Both the position numbers and the translations under genes were made by a program. A DNA stretch of 64,000 nucleotides from Rhodoferax sp. (GTDB taxonomy: Bacteria; Pseudomonadota; Gammaproteobacteria; Burkholderiales; Burkholderiaceae_C): the NCBI RefSeq assembly GCF_023700745.1, contig NZ_JAMPYG010000002.1:1-64000 (forward strand). The letters are read 5' to 3'. Within the stretch, counting starts at the first letter, position 1, and every line of letters starts with the position of its first letter. Below, piece after piece: positions 18,662-30,258 of the stretch. The notes beneath the pieces are model-generated. The model searched no databases, was not told the DNA's origin, and was given only the letters and a program-made list of their open reading frames with translations.

Positions 18662-20416
18662 TCATGGACCGACTTTAACCTTCAGTTTCGACATCAGCAA
18701 GTTGGCGATTCCGGTCAGGGCAATCACGCTGGCAGTGGCATCCCGGCGGTGCTGGTATTCCACATTGCCCTCTTTCAGAGCCCGGTCACCAATATTCACC
18801 CGGTGCGGCACGCCGATCAGCTCCCAGTCGGCGAACATCGCACCTGGGCGCTCGCCCCGGTCGTCCAGTATGACATCAACGCCAGCCGCCAATAGTTCGG
18901 CATACAAGTCTTCAGAAGCAGCCTTGACTTCGGTGAACCGATCCGCATTGATCGGGCAAATTACCACGGTGAACGGCGCCAAAGCATCGGGCCAGATGAT
19001 GCCACGTTCGTCGTGATTTTGTTCAATGGCAGCGGCTGGCAAACGTGTAATGCCGATGCCATAGCAGCCCATTTCCATGAACTGCGGCTTGCCGTTCATG
19101 TCCAGGAAGGTCGCCTTCATGGCCTGGCTGTATTTGGTACCGAGGTAAAAGACATGGCCCACCTCGATGCCACGCTCGATCGCCAACATACCCTGGCCAT
19201 CAGGCGAAGCATCACCGGCCACGACATTGCGCAAGTCGGCCACCAGCGTCGGTTCGGGCAGATCGCGGCCCCAGTTGACGCCGGTGATGTGAAAGTCAGC
19301 CTCGTTGGCGCCGCAGACCCAGTCGCTCATCACCGCCACTTCGCGATCCACCACCAACTGCACCGGTTTCTTCAGACCAATTGGCCCCAAATAGCCGGGC
19401 AAACAGCCAAAGTGGTCTTCAATCTCACCGAGGGTCGCAAAGCGAAAAGCCTGCAATCCAGGCAACTTGCTGACCTTGACTTCATTCATGTCGTGGTCTC
19501 CGCGCAGCAACAGCAGCCAGACCTGCGTCTTCACCACTTCACCCTGCTCATTGAGCGTATCGGTGGCCAGCACCAAGGATTTGACAGTATTTTTCAACGG
19601 TAGGTCGAGTAGTTCGGCGACCGCCGCACAGGTGCTTTTGCCGGGCGTCGCCGTCCTGGTCATGGCTTGCGTGGCCGCAGGGCGCGGGCCGACGGGAGCC
19701 AGTGCCTCGGCCTTTTCCATGTTGGCGGCGTAATCGCTGCCCGGGCAATACACAATAGCGTCTTCTCCAGTGGCGGCAATCACCTGGAACTCTTCGCTCA
19801 AATCCCCGCCAATGGCGCCACTGTCAGCCGCCACTGCACGGTAAGTCAGGCCAAAACGGTCAAAAATGCGTCGGTAGGCTTGCGCCATGACCTGGTAACT
19901 GGCTTTGGCGGACACTTGGTCGCGGTCAAAGCTGTAGGCATCTTTCATGATGAATTCACGGCCACGCATCAGACCGAAACGCGGACGCCGCTCGTCACGG
20001 AACTTGGTTTGAATCTGGTAAAAATTCTTCGGCAACTGCTTGTAGCTGCGGATTTCCTGCCTTGCAATGTCGGTCACCACCTCTTCGCTGGTCGGCTGGA
20101 TCACAAAGTCGTTCGCGTGGCGGTCCTTGATGCGCATCAACTCAGGGCCCATCTTGTCAAAACGACCGGTCTCAGCCCACAACTCGGCAGGTTGCACCAC
20201 CGGCATGGCCAACTCGACGGCACCGGCCCGGTTCATTTCTTCACGAACAATGGCCTCCACTTTGCGCACCACACGTAGCCCCATGGGCATCAGGGTGTAA
20301 ATACCAGCACCCAGTTTTTTGATCATGCCAGCACGCATCATGAGCTTGTGGCTGACAATTTCGGCATCCGCCGGGGCTTCTTTGAGGGTAGAAATAAAAA
20401 ATTGGGAGGCTCTCAT
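18662..20416 (-). CDS. proS: Prolyl-tRNA synthetase
   Basis: [49 protein letters not shown]; bacterial-type insertion domain. Confidence 0.97.
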   Translation of the reverse strand: MRASQFFISTLKEAPADAEIVSHKLMMRAGMIKKLGAGIYTLMPMGLRVVRKVEAIVREEMNRAGAVELAMPVVQPAELWAETGRFDKMGPELMRIKDRHANDFVIQPTSEEVVTDIARQEIRSYKQLPKNFYQIQTKFRDERRPRFGLMRGREFIMKDAYSFDRDQVSAKASYQVMAQAYRRIFDRFGLTYRAVAADSGAIGGDLSEEFQVIAATGEDAIVYCPGSDYAANMEKAEALAPVGPRPAATQAMTRTATPGKSTCAAVAELLDLPLKNTVKSLVLATDTLNEQGEVVKTQVWLLLLRGDHDMNEVKVSKLPGLQAFRFATLGEIEDHFGCLPGYLGPIGLKKPVQLVVDREVAVMSDWVCGANEADFHITGVNWGRDLPEPTLVADLRNVVAGDASPDGQGMLAIERGIEVGHVFYLGTKYSQAMKATFLDMNGKPQFMEMGCYGIGITRLPAAAIEQNHDERGIIWPDALAPFTVVICPINADRFTEVKAASEDLYAELLAAGVDVILDDRGERPGAMFADWELIGVPHRVNIGDRALKEGNVEYQHRRDATASVIALTGIANLLMSKLKVKVGP

Positions 20417-20470
20417 GGGATATCCAGCGATCTGTCAGGGTTATGCCGCTTGCTGCACCGCCCGGGCTGT

Positions 20471-20510
20471 GCATAATCAAGCTAATTTAAAAATTGGGGT
20501 TTGATTATGC
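20471..20510. promoter_or_regulatory. Perfect 10-bp inverted repeat spanning the rppH -10-like sequence and start codon
   Basis: gcataatcaa (20471-20480) ... ttgattatgc (20501-20510), exact reverse complements. Confidence 0.6.
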
Positions 20511-21124
20511 TTGACCGGGACGGCTTTAGGCCGAACGTCGGCATCGTCCTGCTCAACCAGAAAAATCAGGTGTTTTGGGGCAAGCGTATCCGTACGCACT
20601 CCTGGCAGTTCCCGCAGGGTGGCATTGACCGAGGCGAAACCCCCGAGCAGGCCATGATTCGGGAGCTGCATGAAGAAATTGGGCTGCAACGCGAACATGT
20701 CCGCATTGTGGCCCGCACCCGTGACTGGTTGCGCTATGAGGTGCCAGACCGTTTTATTCGCCGCGATTCGCGCGGTTTTTACAAAGGCCAGAAACAGATC
20801 TGGTTCTTGTTGCAACTGGTCGGTCACGACTGGGATCTGAACTTGCGCGCCACCAGCCATCCAGAATTCGACGCCTGGCGCTGGAATGATTACTGGGTGC
20901 CGCTGGATGCGGTGGTGGAGTTCAAACGCGAGGTCTATGTGACAGCACTGACCGAGTTGTCTCGCTTTTTGCCGCGCAATGAACATCGAAACCGATTCCT
21001 GCGTCAGGGCATCCGGCCGCTGGACATGGAGCAGACCTGCGTCAATATGCCGGATGCCAGCTTTGAGATACCTCCGGGCGCCACCCACGATTCGCCGCCC
21101 CCTTCTGGACAACAACATGCCTGA
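20507..21124 (+). CDS. rppH: RNA pyrophosphohydrolase
   Basis: [60 protein letters not shown] (NUDIX, RppH type). Confidence 0.95.
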   Translation: MLDRDGFRPNVGIVLLNQKNQVFWGKRIRTHSWQFPQGGIDRGETPEQAMIRELHEEIGLQREHVRIVARTRDWLRYEVPDRFIRRDSRGFYKGQKQIWFLLQLVGHDWDLNLRATSHPEFDAWRWNDYWVPLDAVVEFKREVYVTALTELSRFLPRNEHRNRFLRQGIRPLDMEQTCVNMPDASFEIPPGATHDSPPPSGQQHA

Positions 21125-21632
21125 ATTACGGTCTCGGCACCATCTGCCATGCGCCTTGAAAAACTGGTTGTTGCTGGGTTTGGCGTGCTGTGCATTGGGA
21201 GCACAAGCACAAGGCCCGGCCGATGATCCGGACTGGAAAGAAACCGAGGTTCCGGCGCCACCCCAATTCGACACCAAGCAGCTGGTAGCCATTGACATGC
21301 CACCTTATGTGAGTATGAAATTTGGCATTGATCCCGCAACATTGGCCATCACGCCCGACGGCATCGTACGGTATGTCATGGTGGCACTGAGCCCCAGCGG
21401 TGCCATGACTGCGTTTTATGAAGGCATTCGCTGTGCCACAGGTGAAGTCAAGGGTTATGCCCGAGCCAACGCCAGCGGTATCTGGACTCTGGTGAAAAAC
21501 CCGGAATGGCGCAGGCTCAACGACAAGCAGCCGTCCAAACACGCGCTGGCGCTGGCCCAGCAAGGTGCCTGTGAAGGCAATGCCAGTGCCAGCTCGGCGG
21601 CGGATACCCTCAGAAAACTCAAAGGCAATTAG
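21117..21632 (+). CDS. CNP1-like family exported protein
   Basis: Signal peptide [41 protein letters not shown]; overlaps the rppH stop by 8 bp. Confidence 0.75.
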   Translation: MPELRSRHHLPCALKNWLLLGLACCALGAQAQGPADDPDWKETEVPAPPQFDTKQLVAIDMPPYVSMKFGIDPATLAITPDGIVRYVMVALSPSGAMTAFYEGIRCATGEVKGYARANASGIWTLVKNPEWRRLNDKQPSKHALALAQQGACEGNASASSAADTLRKLKGN

Positions 21633-21635
21633 CTT

Positions 21636-21653
21636 GGCAGGCAGGTGCCTGCC
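21636..21653. other. Perfect palindrome without T-tract in convergent gap
   Basis: ggcaggca-gg-tgcctgcc between the CNP1-like gene and proB. Confidence 0.6.
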
Positions 21654-21662
21654 ATCACCGTG

Positions 21663-22799
21663 TCAGCGTTTGAGCACCAAGTTATCGCGGTGCACCATTT
21701 CTGGCTCGGCCAAATAACCCAGCAAGGCTTCAAACTGGCTTGAGGGCTTGCGACAGATCAGGCGCGCCTCGGTGCAGGCGTAGTTGGCCAGCCCACGGGC
21801 GATTTCAATCCCTTGCGGATCGCGGATGGCAATCACATCGCCGCGCGAGAAATCGCCTTCCACACCGGTCATGCCAACAGGCAACAAGCTCGAACCTTCG
21901 CCCAACAACTTGGCTACCGCACCGGCATCCACCGTGACGGCACCACGCAATTGCAAATGGTCGGCAATCCACTGCTTGCGCGCATTCTGCTTAGGCATAG
22001 GCGCCACCAGCAGCGTGCCAATAGCCTCACCCTGACCCAGACGCAGCAAGGCATCAGGCTCGCGTCCCCAGGCGATCACGGTCGAAGCGCCTGAACCCGC
22101 TGCCCGCTTGGCGGCCAAAATTTTGGTGATCATGCCGCCACGCCCCAAACTGGAACCAGCACCACCGGCCATGGCTTCCAGCGCAACATCGCCGGCCTGT
22201 GCCACATGGACAAACTGGGCATTGGCGTCCTTGCGTGGATCGGCGGTGAACAAACCTTTTTGGTCGGTCAGGATGATCAGCGCGTCGGCTTCAACCAGGT
22301 TGGCCACCAAGGCGCCCAGGGTGTCGTTGTCGCCGAACTTGATCTCGTCATTGACCACGGTGTCGTTTTCATTGATCACCGGCACCACGCCGAGTTTGAG
22401 CAGGGTCAGCAGCGTGGAACGCGCATTGAGGTAGCGCTCACGGTCCGCCAGATCGGCGTGCGTGAGCAGCACCTGGGCACTACCCAAGCCGTTTTCACGC
22501 AGTTTGGTCTCGTACATATGCGCCAGACCCATTTGTCCGACTGCCGCGGCAGCCTGCAATTCATGGATTTCATGCGGACGCTTGGCCCAGCCCAGACGCT
22601 TCATGCCTTCGGCAATGGCGCCACTGGAGACCATGATGACCTCTCGCCCCTGATGCACCAGCACCGCCATTTGTCGGCACCACTCACCGATAGCCAGCTC
22701 ATCCAGGCCCCGGCCGTCGTTGGTCACGAGACTGGAACCGACCTTGACCACCACACGGCGGGCGTCACGCAATGTTGAATTCTCTTGTTCTTGAGCCAT
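21663..22799 (-). CDS. proB: Glutamate 5-kinase (with PUA domain)
   Basis: [26 protein letters not shown]-like [18 protein letters not shown]-like C-terminus. Confidence 0.96.
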   Translation of the reverse strand: MAQEQENSTLRDARRVVVKVGSSLVTNDGRGLDELAIGEWCRQMAVLVHQGREVIMVSSGAIAEGMKRLGWAKRPHEIHELQAAAAVGQMGLAHMYETKLRENGLGSAQVLLTHADLADRERYLNARSTLLTLLKLGVVPVINENDTVVNDEIKFGDNDTLGALVANLVEADALIILTDQKGLFTADPRKDANAQFVHVAQAGDVALEAMAGGAGSSLGRGGMITKILAAKRAAGSGASTVIAWGREPDALLRLGQGEAIGTLLVAPMPKQNARKQWIADHLQLRGAVTVDAGAVAKLLGEGSSLLPVGMTGVEGDFSRGDVIAIRDPQGIEIARGLANYACTEARLICRKPSSQFEALLGYLAEPEMVHRDNLVLKR

Positions 22800-22835
22800 T
22801 TAACCCTCTTGGGCAGGTCGTTTGTTTCAGGTGCT

Positions 22836-23972
<1,137 letters not shown>

Positions 23973-23995
23973 CTATCCCGCAAGGTTTCACAAAT

Positions 23996-24020
23996 AAAAA
24001 ACCCCGCGCCGTGCGCAGGG
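23996..24020 (-). terminator. Intrinsic terminator after rpmA
   Basis: minus strand: ccctgcgc-acg-gcgcgggg-ttttt. Confidence 0.85.
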
Positions 24021-24045
24021 TCTTGCGTGGGGACAGTGTCAGCCC

Positions 24046-24306
24046 TTAAGCTGCTGCGGTCACGCTCACGGTATGCCGGTTCAAAGCGCCTTTGATGGCG
24101 AACGACACATGACCTTCTGTCAATGCAAACAGCGTGTGGTCTTTGCCAATACCAACATTGGCACCAGGATGGAATTGGGTACCGCGCTGGCGCACGATGA
24201 TCGCGCCAGGTGCGACCAATTGGCCACCAAACATCTTCACACCGAGCATTTTGGGCTTGGAATCGCGCCCGTTTCGCGTCGAGCCGCCGCCTTTTTTATG
24301 TGCCAT
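24046..24306 (-). CDS. rpmA: 50S ribosomal protein L27
   Basis: [48 protein letters not shown]. Confidence 0.98.
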   Translation of the reverse strand: MAHKKGGGSTRNGRDSKPKMLGVKMFGGQLVAPGAIIVRQRGTQFHPGANVGIGKDHTLFALTEGHVSFAIKGALNRHTVSVTAAA

Positions 24307-24318
24307 GACTCTTGCTCC

Positions 24319-24630
24319 TTATGCAGAAATCGCACCAATCAGGAGTTCGGTGAACTGCTGACGATGACCTTGACGTTTTTGGTAGTGTTTACGACGGCGC
24401 ATTTTGAAAATGCTGACCTTGTCGTGTTTGCCATGTGCCAAAACTGTGACACTGACCGCTGCACCGGACACCAAGGGTGTACCGACCTTCAACTCTGCGC
24501 CGCTGCCGACTGCCAGAACCTGGTCGATCACAATCTCTTGGCCTACGTCCGCAGCAATCTGTTCTACTTTAATTTTTTCGCCGGTTGCAACTCTGTATTG
24601 TTTGCCACCAGTTTTTATGACCGCGTACAT
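24319..24630 (-). CDS. rplU: 50S ribosomal protein L21
   Basis: [25 protein letters not shown]...[21 protein letters not shown]. Confidence 0.98.
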   Translation of the reverse strand: MYAVIKTGGKQYRVATGEKIKVEQIAADVGQEIVIDQVLAVGSGAELKVGTPLVSGAAVSVTVLAHGKHDKVSIFKMRRRKHYQKRQGHRQQFTELLIGAISA

Positions 24631-24789
24631 AATAACCTCTTAATGATACTCTCCGAACGAATTTTCGCAGAGCCCGGAATTATCGCATAAGTTCTAACAA
24701 CTGTCCAATCCTGGAGAGGTGGTACGAAGTTTCGGCAAACCAAGGCTTGCGGATTTTCTATAATCCGCACAACTAATCGGGTCACTGTC

Positions 24790-25773
24790 TTGCAAGCCAC
24801 TCAATCTCAAAAACCCAGCTTTATGGCGATCATCGCGCAGGATATGCGAGAGGTCGATCTGGTCATTACGCATCGCCTCGACTCCGGCGTACCACTGGTG
24901 GGACAAGTCTCGCGGTACATCATTTCTGCTGGCGGCAAGCGGCTGCGCCCTGCGCTGCTGTTGTTGATATGCGGCGCCCTTGGCTACACAGGTGCCCAGC
25001 GCTTCAACCTGGCGGCAGTGGTGGAATTCATCCACACCTCCACCCTGTTGCATGACGATGTGGTGGACGATTCATCGATGCGACGCGGCAACCCGACCGC
25101 CAACGAAACCTTTGGCAATCCAGCCAGCGTTCTGGTCGGTGATTTCTTGTATTCCCGCTGTTTTCAAATGATGGTGGATGCGCAAAACATGCGCATCATG
25201 GAAGTCCTCGCAGAAGCCACCAATGTCATCGCTGAAGGCGAAGTCATGCAATTGATGAACATGCACAATGCAGCCCTGGATGAAACAGGCTACCTGCATG
25301 TGATTCGCTCCAAAACAGCAAAACTGTTCGAAGCAAGCGCACGCGTAGGCGCCATTTTGGCCAATGCCAGCCCCGACATGGAAGCCGTCTGCGCCAACTA
25401 TGGGCAAGCCCTTGGCACCGCCTTCCAAATCATTGACGATGTGCTTGACTACACTGGCGACGCTACGGTGATGGGCAAAAACCTGGGTGATGATCTGCGT
25501 GAAGGCAAGACCACATTGCCCCTGATCGCAGCCATGCAGCGCGCCAGCGATCAGGAGCGCCAACTCATTCAAAGCGCCATTGAAACCGGCAAACTTGAAC
25601 TGATAGACCAGGTCGTGGCCATTGTGCAAGCCACTGGCGCCCTCGATGTGGCGCGACAAGCAGCTGCAGAAGAAGCGCGCCGAGCCATCATGGCTGCCGA
25701 GCAATTACCAGACAATGCGCACAGGCAGTGTTTGATACAATTAGCGGCTCAGTTGTTGGAACGTCAATCCTGA
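24790..25773 (+). CDS. ispB: Octaprenyl-diphosphate synthase (polyprenyl synthetase); TTG 24790 or ATG 24823 start
   Basis: [42 protein letters not shown] (two DDxxD motifs). Confidence 0.93.
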   Translation: MQATQSQKPSFMAIIAQDMREVDLVITHRLDSGVPLVGQVSRYIISAGGKRLRPALLLLICGALGYTGAQRFNLAAVVEFIHTSTLLHDDVVDDSSMRRGNPTANETFGNPASVLVGDFLYSRCFQMMVDAQNMRIMEVLAEATNVIAEGEVMQLMNMHNAALDETGYLHVIRSKTAKLFEASARVGAILANASPDMEAVCANYGQALGTAFQIIDDVLDYTGDATVMGKNLGDDLREGKTTLPLIAAMQRASDQERQLIQSAIETGKLELIDQVVAIVQATGALDVARQAAAEEARRAIMAAEQLPDNAHRQCLIQLAAQLLERQS

Positions 25774-25790
25774 CGCTCCAGAGCAAAAAT

Positions 25791-25867
<77 letters not shown>

Positions 25868-25875
25868 AATAAATC

Positions 25876-25911
25876 AATGGGTTAGCTCAGTATACGAGTT
25901 AGCCCATTTTG
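25876..25911 (+). terminator. Intrinsic terminator after tRNA-Pro
   Basis: tgggttagctc-agtatac-gagttagccca-tttt; 11-bp stem with two G.U pairs on the plus-strand RNA. Confidence 0.8.
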
Positions 25912-26106
25912 CTTTCTGCTACGCAGGCATCAATTTACCCAAACCACCGAGACTGACGCACTGCCCGCCCATTTTGTTGGAAGGTGACGTTGTGACAGCC
26001 CGCTGGCTATGGAATAGCTCCGGCCTGATCTTGCACAGCACGGAACTTGCGCTTCACAATACTCGTCCAAGTGCTCGTCGCGAGCAAATATTCAAGAGGT
26101 TCCAGG

Positions 26107-26607
26107 ATGCACTATCGTATTTTTCGCTGGAGTTGGCTGTTGTTGCCATGGCTTGCCGCCTGCAGCAGCTACGCGCCACCTGTCAATTTGCTCAATATCA
26201 CCAGAGATGCACTGGTAGCCCGAATGGGAGAGCCAGATAGGGTACGGCAGATGAACGAGGGAACCCGACTGGAGTTTCCTCGCGGGCCGATGGGGAAGCA
26301 CACCTGGTTTGTCTATTTTGATGCAGCAGGGCGCGCCATCAGGTCCGAACAGGTTTTAACCGAACAGAACTTCAACCAGATCAACCCGGGCATGGCTCAG
26401 GACGAGGTGCACCAACGGCTTGGCCGACCCAGTGAGGTCCAGGCGCTCGGACGTTCGCGTGGCGTGGTATGGAGCTATCGCTACGAAAATTACTTGTGCC
26501 AATGGTTTCAGGTGGAACTGACGTTGGAGCAGCAGGTGCGTTCAACCGGTTATGGGCAACCGCCCGAATGTATGGGTAGGGACGACCTCCTTGTATCTCT
26601 GCGTTAA
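26107..26607 (+). CDS. Outer membrane lipoprotein with two SmpA/OmlA (BamE)-like segments
   Basis: Lipobox LAAC; repeats ITRDALVARMGEPDRV... and MAQDEVHQRLGRPSEV...; SD aagagg. Confidence 0.7.
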   Translation: MHYRIFRWSWLLLPWLAACSSYAPPVNLLNITRDALVARMGEPDRVRQMNEGTRLEFPRGPMGKHTWFVYFDAAGRAIRSEQVLTEQNFNQINPGMAQDEVHQRLGRPSEVQALGRSRGVVWSYRYENYLCQWFQVELTLEQQVRSTGYGQPPECMGRDDLLVSLR

Positions 26608-26663
26608 CTGGCTCGCAGAACTGCGTTTACCCAGCACTTTGGCGATCGTTTAAGCCTTGCCAG

Positions 26664-27410
26664 TCAACGGCCACCCGAAACGTCGATAAATGATCCGGTG
26701 GTGTAGGAGGCTTCATCCGAGATCAACCACAACGCGGCCTTCGCCACCTCCATTGGCTCGCCACCCCGAGCCATGGGCACAGACGACTGCAATCTGCTGA
26801 CCCGGCCAGATTCGCCACCGCTGGCATGTATCGTCGTATGAATCAAGCCCGGACGTACGCCATTGACACGAATCTTTTCAGCTGCCACTTCCTTCGACAG
26901 GCCAATCGTCAGCGCATCCAGTGCAGCTTTGGACGCCGCATAGTCAACATACTCACCCGGTGAACCCAGGACTGCCGCGCGTGAGGAAATATTGACGATG
27001 CTGCCGCCTAAGCCACCGTGCTTGGTTGACATGCGCCGCACGGCCTCACGTGCGCACAGAAAGCTGCCGGTGACATTGGTTGCCAGAACACGATTGATAC
27101 GTGCCGCATCCATCTGCTCAACGCGCATCTGGGGAGACAAAATACCGGCATTGTTGATGAGCGCATCCAGGCGCCCAAATCGCTTGTCGATCTGCACGAA
27201 CAGACTTTCAACCGCAACCTCGTCAGACACGTCGGCCTGGATCGCCAAGGCGGTCCCGTCCGCACTTTCAATGGCGGCGATCACTTCTGCGGCGGCCGCT
27301 GCATCCGTCCGGTAACTGATGCAGACGGTGTAACCCTGGCTGGCAGCAACTAACGCACAAGCTGCGCCAATACCGCGTCCGCCGCCAGTAATGAGGATGA
27401 TTTTTTCCAT
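26664..27410 (-). CDS. SDR family oxidoreductase
   Basis: ILITGGGRGIGAACAL, NNAGIL, YAASKAALDAL, SYTTGSFIDVSGGR. Confidence 0.92.
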   Translation of the reverse strand: MEKIILITGGGRGIGAACALVAASQGYTVCISYRTDAAAAAEVIAAIESADGTALAIQADVSDEVAVESLFVQIDKRFGRLDALINNAGILSPQMRVEQMDAARINRVLATNVTGSFLCAREAVRRMSTKHGGLGGSIVNISSRAAVLGSPGEYVDYAASKAALDALTIGLSKEVAAEKIRVNGVRPGLIHTTIHASGGESGRVSRLQSSVPMARGGEPMEVAKAALWLISDEASYTTGSFIDVSGGR

Positions 27411-27482
27411 GGGGAGACCACTCCATTTCAACCAAGAGGCTCAAGAATAATGCAATGGACGATCAGCGACCAGCCAACACTT

Positions 27483-27488
27483 CATAAT
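27483..27488 (+). promoter_or_regulatory. Candidate -10 (CATAAT), 6 nt before the dacB ATG
   Basis: cttCATAAT-ataaaa-ATG. Confidence 0.35.
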
Positions 27489-27494
27489 ATAAAA

Positions 27495-28937
27495 ATGCAA
27501 TCACCCATGCCCGTCACGCGCCTCATTTCATGCACCCTGCTCTGCTTGTTGAGCAGCTTGTCCAGCGTCAGTGCCTTGGCGCAAGCCTTGCCGGATACGG
27601 TGCAGGCCGCTTTAAAGCGCGCCCAGGTGCCGACTGATGCAGTCGCTTTGCTGGTGATGGATACCGATGCCCGCACAGCGCCACGACTGAGTCACCGCGC
27701 AAATCAGGCCATGAACCCGGCATCGGTCATGAAGCTGGTCACCACCTTTGCCGCACTCGACCTGTTGGGGCCGGCCTACACCTGGCGCACACCGGTCTGG
27801 GTGAATGGCCCGGTGGTCAATGGTGTGTTGCAAGGCAGCGTTTTCATCCAGGGCCAGGGCGATCCGAAACTGGTGCTTGAAAAACTCTGGCTGCTGCTGC
27901 GCCGACTGCAAGGCCTGGGGATTCATACCATTGCCGGCGACATCGTGCTGGACAGCAGCGCCTTTGAGGTGCTGGCGACTGACCCGGCCGAATTTGATGG
28001 CGAGCCGCTACGCCCCTACAACGCCTCGGCGGATGCCTTGCTGATCAACTTCAAATCGGTGGTGATGACGTTTGCACCAGACCGGCTGGCCAACATCGCC
28101 CGCGTGCAATTTGACCCGCCCTTGTGGGGCGTTCGGCTACAGACCAGCGTGCCCCTGAGCGTCGCAAAGCCTGGCGTCACAGAGACCTGCAGCGATTACC
28201 GCGGCAATCTCAAGGCTGATTTTTCTGACCCCACGCGCATCCGCTTCAACGGCAGTTACGCTGCAAGCTGCGGTGAAAAAGTGTGGCCCATCGCCTATGC
28301 CGACCCCGGCAGCTACAACACCCGCGTCATCGAAGGGCTGTGGCGCAGCATGGGTGGTTTGCTGACCGGTACCGTCCGCACAGGTAGTGCACCACAGGAA
28401 CCAGCCACATTTGAGATCACCTCACCGCCACTGGCAGAAGTGATTCGCGACGTCAATAAATTCAGCAACAACGTGATGGCGCAGCAGATGTTTCTGACCC
28501 TTGGACTACCCGCACCCGCCACCACAGAGTCGGCGCGTGAAGCGGTGCGCCAATGGTGGCTGCACCGCATCAGCGCCAGCGACGTGCCCAACCTCGACAA
28601 CGGCTCGGGCCTGTCACGTCACAACCGTATCAGCGCACAGCAGTTGGGACAGTTACTGCAAATCGCCTATGCTTCCCCCAGCATGCCCGAGTTGATGTCA
28701 TCACTGCCATTGGTCGGCGTGGACGGCACCCTCAAACGCAGCCAGGCGAGCAACGCCAGCGCCCATTTGAAGACTGGCAGCCTGCGTGAAGTGAACGCAC
28801 TGGCAGGCTTTGTTCACGCCGCCAGTGGCAGGCGCTACGTGCTGGTGGCCATCGTCAATCACCCCAATGCGGGTGCGGCCCGCCCGGCACTCGATGCCTT
28901 GGTTGACTGGGCCGTGAGGGACAATCAAGGTCAGTAG
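27495..28937 (+). CDS. dacB: D-alanyl-D-alanine carboxypeptidase/endopeptidase (PBP4)
   Basis: NPASVMKLVTTFAALDLLGPAYTWRT (SxxK); DNGSGLSRHNRIS (SGN-like); LKTGSL (KTG). Confidence 0.94.
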   Translation: MQSPMPVTRLISCTLLCLLSSLSSVSALAQALPDTVQAALKRAQVPTDAVALLVMDTDARTAPRLSHRANQAMNPASVMKLVTTFAALDLLGPAYTWRTPVWVNGPVVNGVLQGSVFIQGQGDPKLVLEKLWLLLRRLQGLGIHTIAGDIVLDSSAFEVLATDPAEFDGEPLRPYNASADALLINFKSVVMTFAPDRLANIARVQFDPPLWGVRLQTSVPLSVAKPGVTETCSDYRGNLKADFSDPTRIRFNGSYAASCGEKVWPIAYADPGSYNTRVIEGLWRSMGGLLTGTVRTGSAPQEPATFEITSPPLAEVIRDVNKFSNNVMAQQMFLTLGLPAPATTESAREAVRQWWLHRISASDVPNLDNGSGLSRHNRISAQQLGQLLQIAYASPSMPELMSSLPLVGVDGTLKRSQASNASAHLKTGSLREVNALAGFVHAASGRRYVLVAIVNHPNAGAARPALDALVDWAVRDNQGQ

Positions 28938-28973
28938 TGCGCCTCTGCGCGCTGTCCCATTCATCTGAACGAC

Positions 28974-29228
28974 ATGACCCTCACTGACCTGATCGGTACC
29001 CTTGCCGCCGTGCTGACCACCATCAGCTTTTTACCCCAGGCACTCCACACTTTTCGCACCAAGGATGTGCGTGGCATCTCACTGGGCATGTACAGCGCAT
29101 TCACGCTGGGCGTAGCCCTCTGGCTGGCCTATGGTCTGCTCCTGGGAGCGTGGCCAGTCGTCATCGCCAACCTGATCACCCTGGCGCTGGCAAGTACCAT
29201 TCTGGTGATGAAGCTGCGGTATCGGTAG
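28974..29228 (+). CDS. SemiSWEET-family (PQ-loop) transporter
   Basis: 84 aa, three TM segments, TISFLPQALHTFRTKDVRGISLGMYSAFTLGVALWLAYG: PQ motif and SemiSWEET signature. Confidence 0.9.
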   Translation: MTLTDLIGTLAAVLTTISFLPQALHTFRTKDVRGISLGMYSAFTLGVALWLAYGLLLGAWPVVIANLITLALASTILVMKLRYR

Positions 29229-29235
29229 CCTGCGA

Positions 29236-30258
29236 CTAAATAGTGGCTGCGCGCTGCAAACGATCCCGCACACCGTCCCACTCAGACGCATCCGGTGGGG
29301 TTTCCACCCAGATTTGCGCCACCCCCTGCAAGTCAAACGCACGCAACACCGCGAACAATTGGCGGGCGGCGATGGCCGCATCAGACGGCATGCGTTGAGA
29401 CAACACGCCAGCTGCAGGCTCCTGGAGCAAGCTGCGGTGCCACACCGCCACGCGGGTCCCCGACACACCATCACGCAAAGCCGCTTGCAATTGCTGTGCA
29501 TCCATCAACCGCACCCGCGCCCGGGGGGCGTAATGCGAGTCAAGCGTGCCCGAGGCCTTGGGCGCCGGCACAGCAAGTGTGTCGACATCGTCTTTTGACA
29601 CCACCTTCAAGCCGCATACGGCCTGCACTTGTTCGGGCGTGATGGCCCCCGGGCGCAGCAGCACCGGCTGGCCACGACTGCAGTCGATGATGGTGGACTC
29701 AATGCCTACATGGCAGGCACCACCGTCCAGAATCAGCAGGTCGCCGCCAAATTCGCCCTGCACATGAGACGCCGTGGTGGGGCTGACCCGGCCAAACTGA
29801 TTGGCACTGGGGGCCGCCAGACCCCAAACGCACAAAGGCATGGTTTGACAATCCATGAGCGCCTTCAACAGTGCTTGCGCCACGGGGTGGGCCGGGCACC
29901 GCAAGCCAATGGTGGCGTTGCCGCCGGCGGTCGCCTTGGCCACATCCGGCCGGCGCGGCAGGATCAGGGTCAATGGGCCGGGCCAGAAGGCCTGCATGAG
30001 TTGGCGGGCAAAGGCCGGCACGTCAGACGCGTAATGCGCCACCGCGCCGGCATCGGCCACGTGGACGATCAGCGGGTGGTCCGCCGGGCGGCCCTTGGCT
30101 CTGAAAATTTGCGCCACGGCGGCATCGTCGTCGGCATTGGCAGCCAGACCGTAAACGGTCTCGGTGGGCAAACCCAGCAAGCCGCCCGACCGGATACAAC
30201 GGGCCGCAGCGGCGATGGATTCAGGTGCATCACCCGGCAGGATCATGGCATCAAGCAT
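29236..30258 (-). CDS. tsaC: L-threonylcarbamoyladenylate synthase (Sua5/TsaC)
   Basis: IRSGGLLGLPTETVYGLAANADD, KGRPADHPLIVHV, APSANQFGRVSPTTA, C-terminal Sua5 domain. Confidence 0.92.
   Translation of the reverse strand: MLDAMILPGDAPESIAAAARCIRSGGLLGLPTETVYGLAANADDDAAVAQIFRAKGRPADHPLIVHVADAGAVAHYASDVPAFARQLMQAFWPGPLTLILPRRPDVAKATAGGNATIGLRCPAHPVAQALLKALMDCQTMPLCVWGLAAPSANQFGRVSPTTASHVQGEFGGDLLILDGGACHVGIESTIIDCSRGQPVLLRPGAITPEQVQAVCGLKVVSKDDVDTLAVPAPKASGTLDSHYAPRARVRLMDAQQLQAALRDGVSGTRVAVWHRSLLQEPAAGVLSQRMPSDAAIAARQLFAVLRAFDLQGVAQIWVETPPDASEWDGVRDRLQRAATI

Noticed and set aside
24690-24789. Ribosomal-protein leader motif upstream of rplU/rpmA
   Set aside because: No convincing known r-protein leader structure could be recognised by eye in this divergent gap.
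25868-26106. Possible integration scar downstream of tRNA-Pro
   Set aside because: No integrase, no repeated tRNA 3' end and no atypical cargo; only a terminator and a short spacer before a lipoprotein gene.
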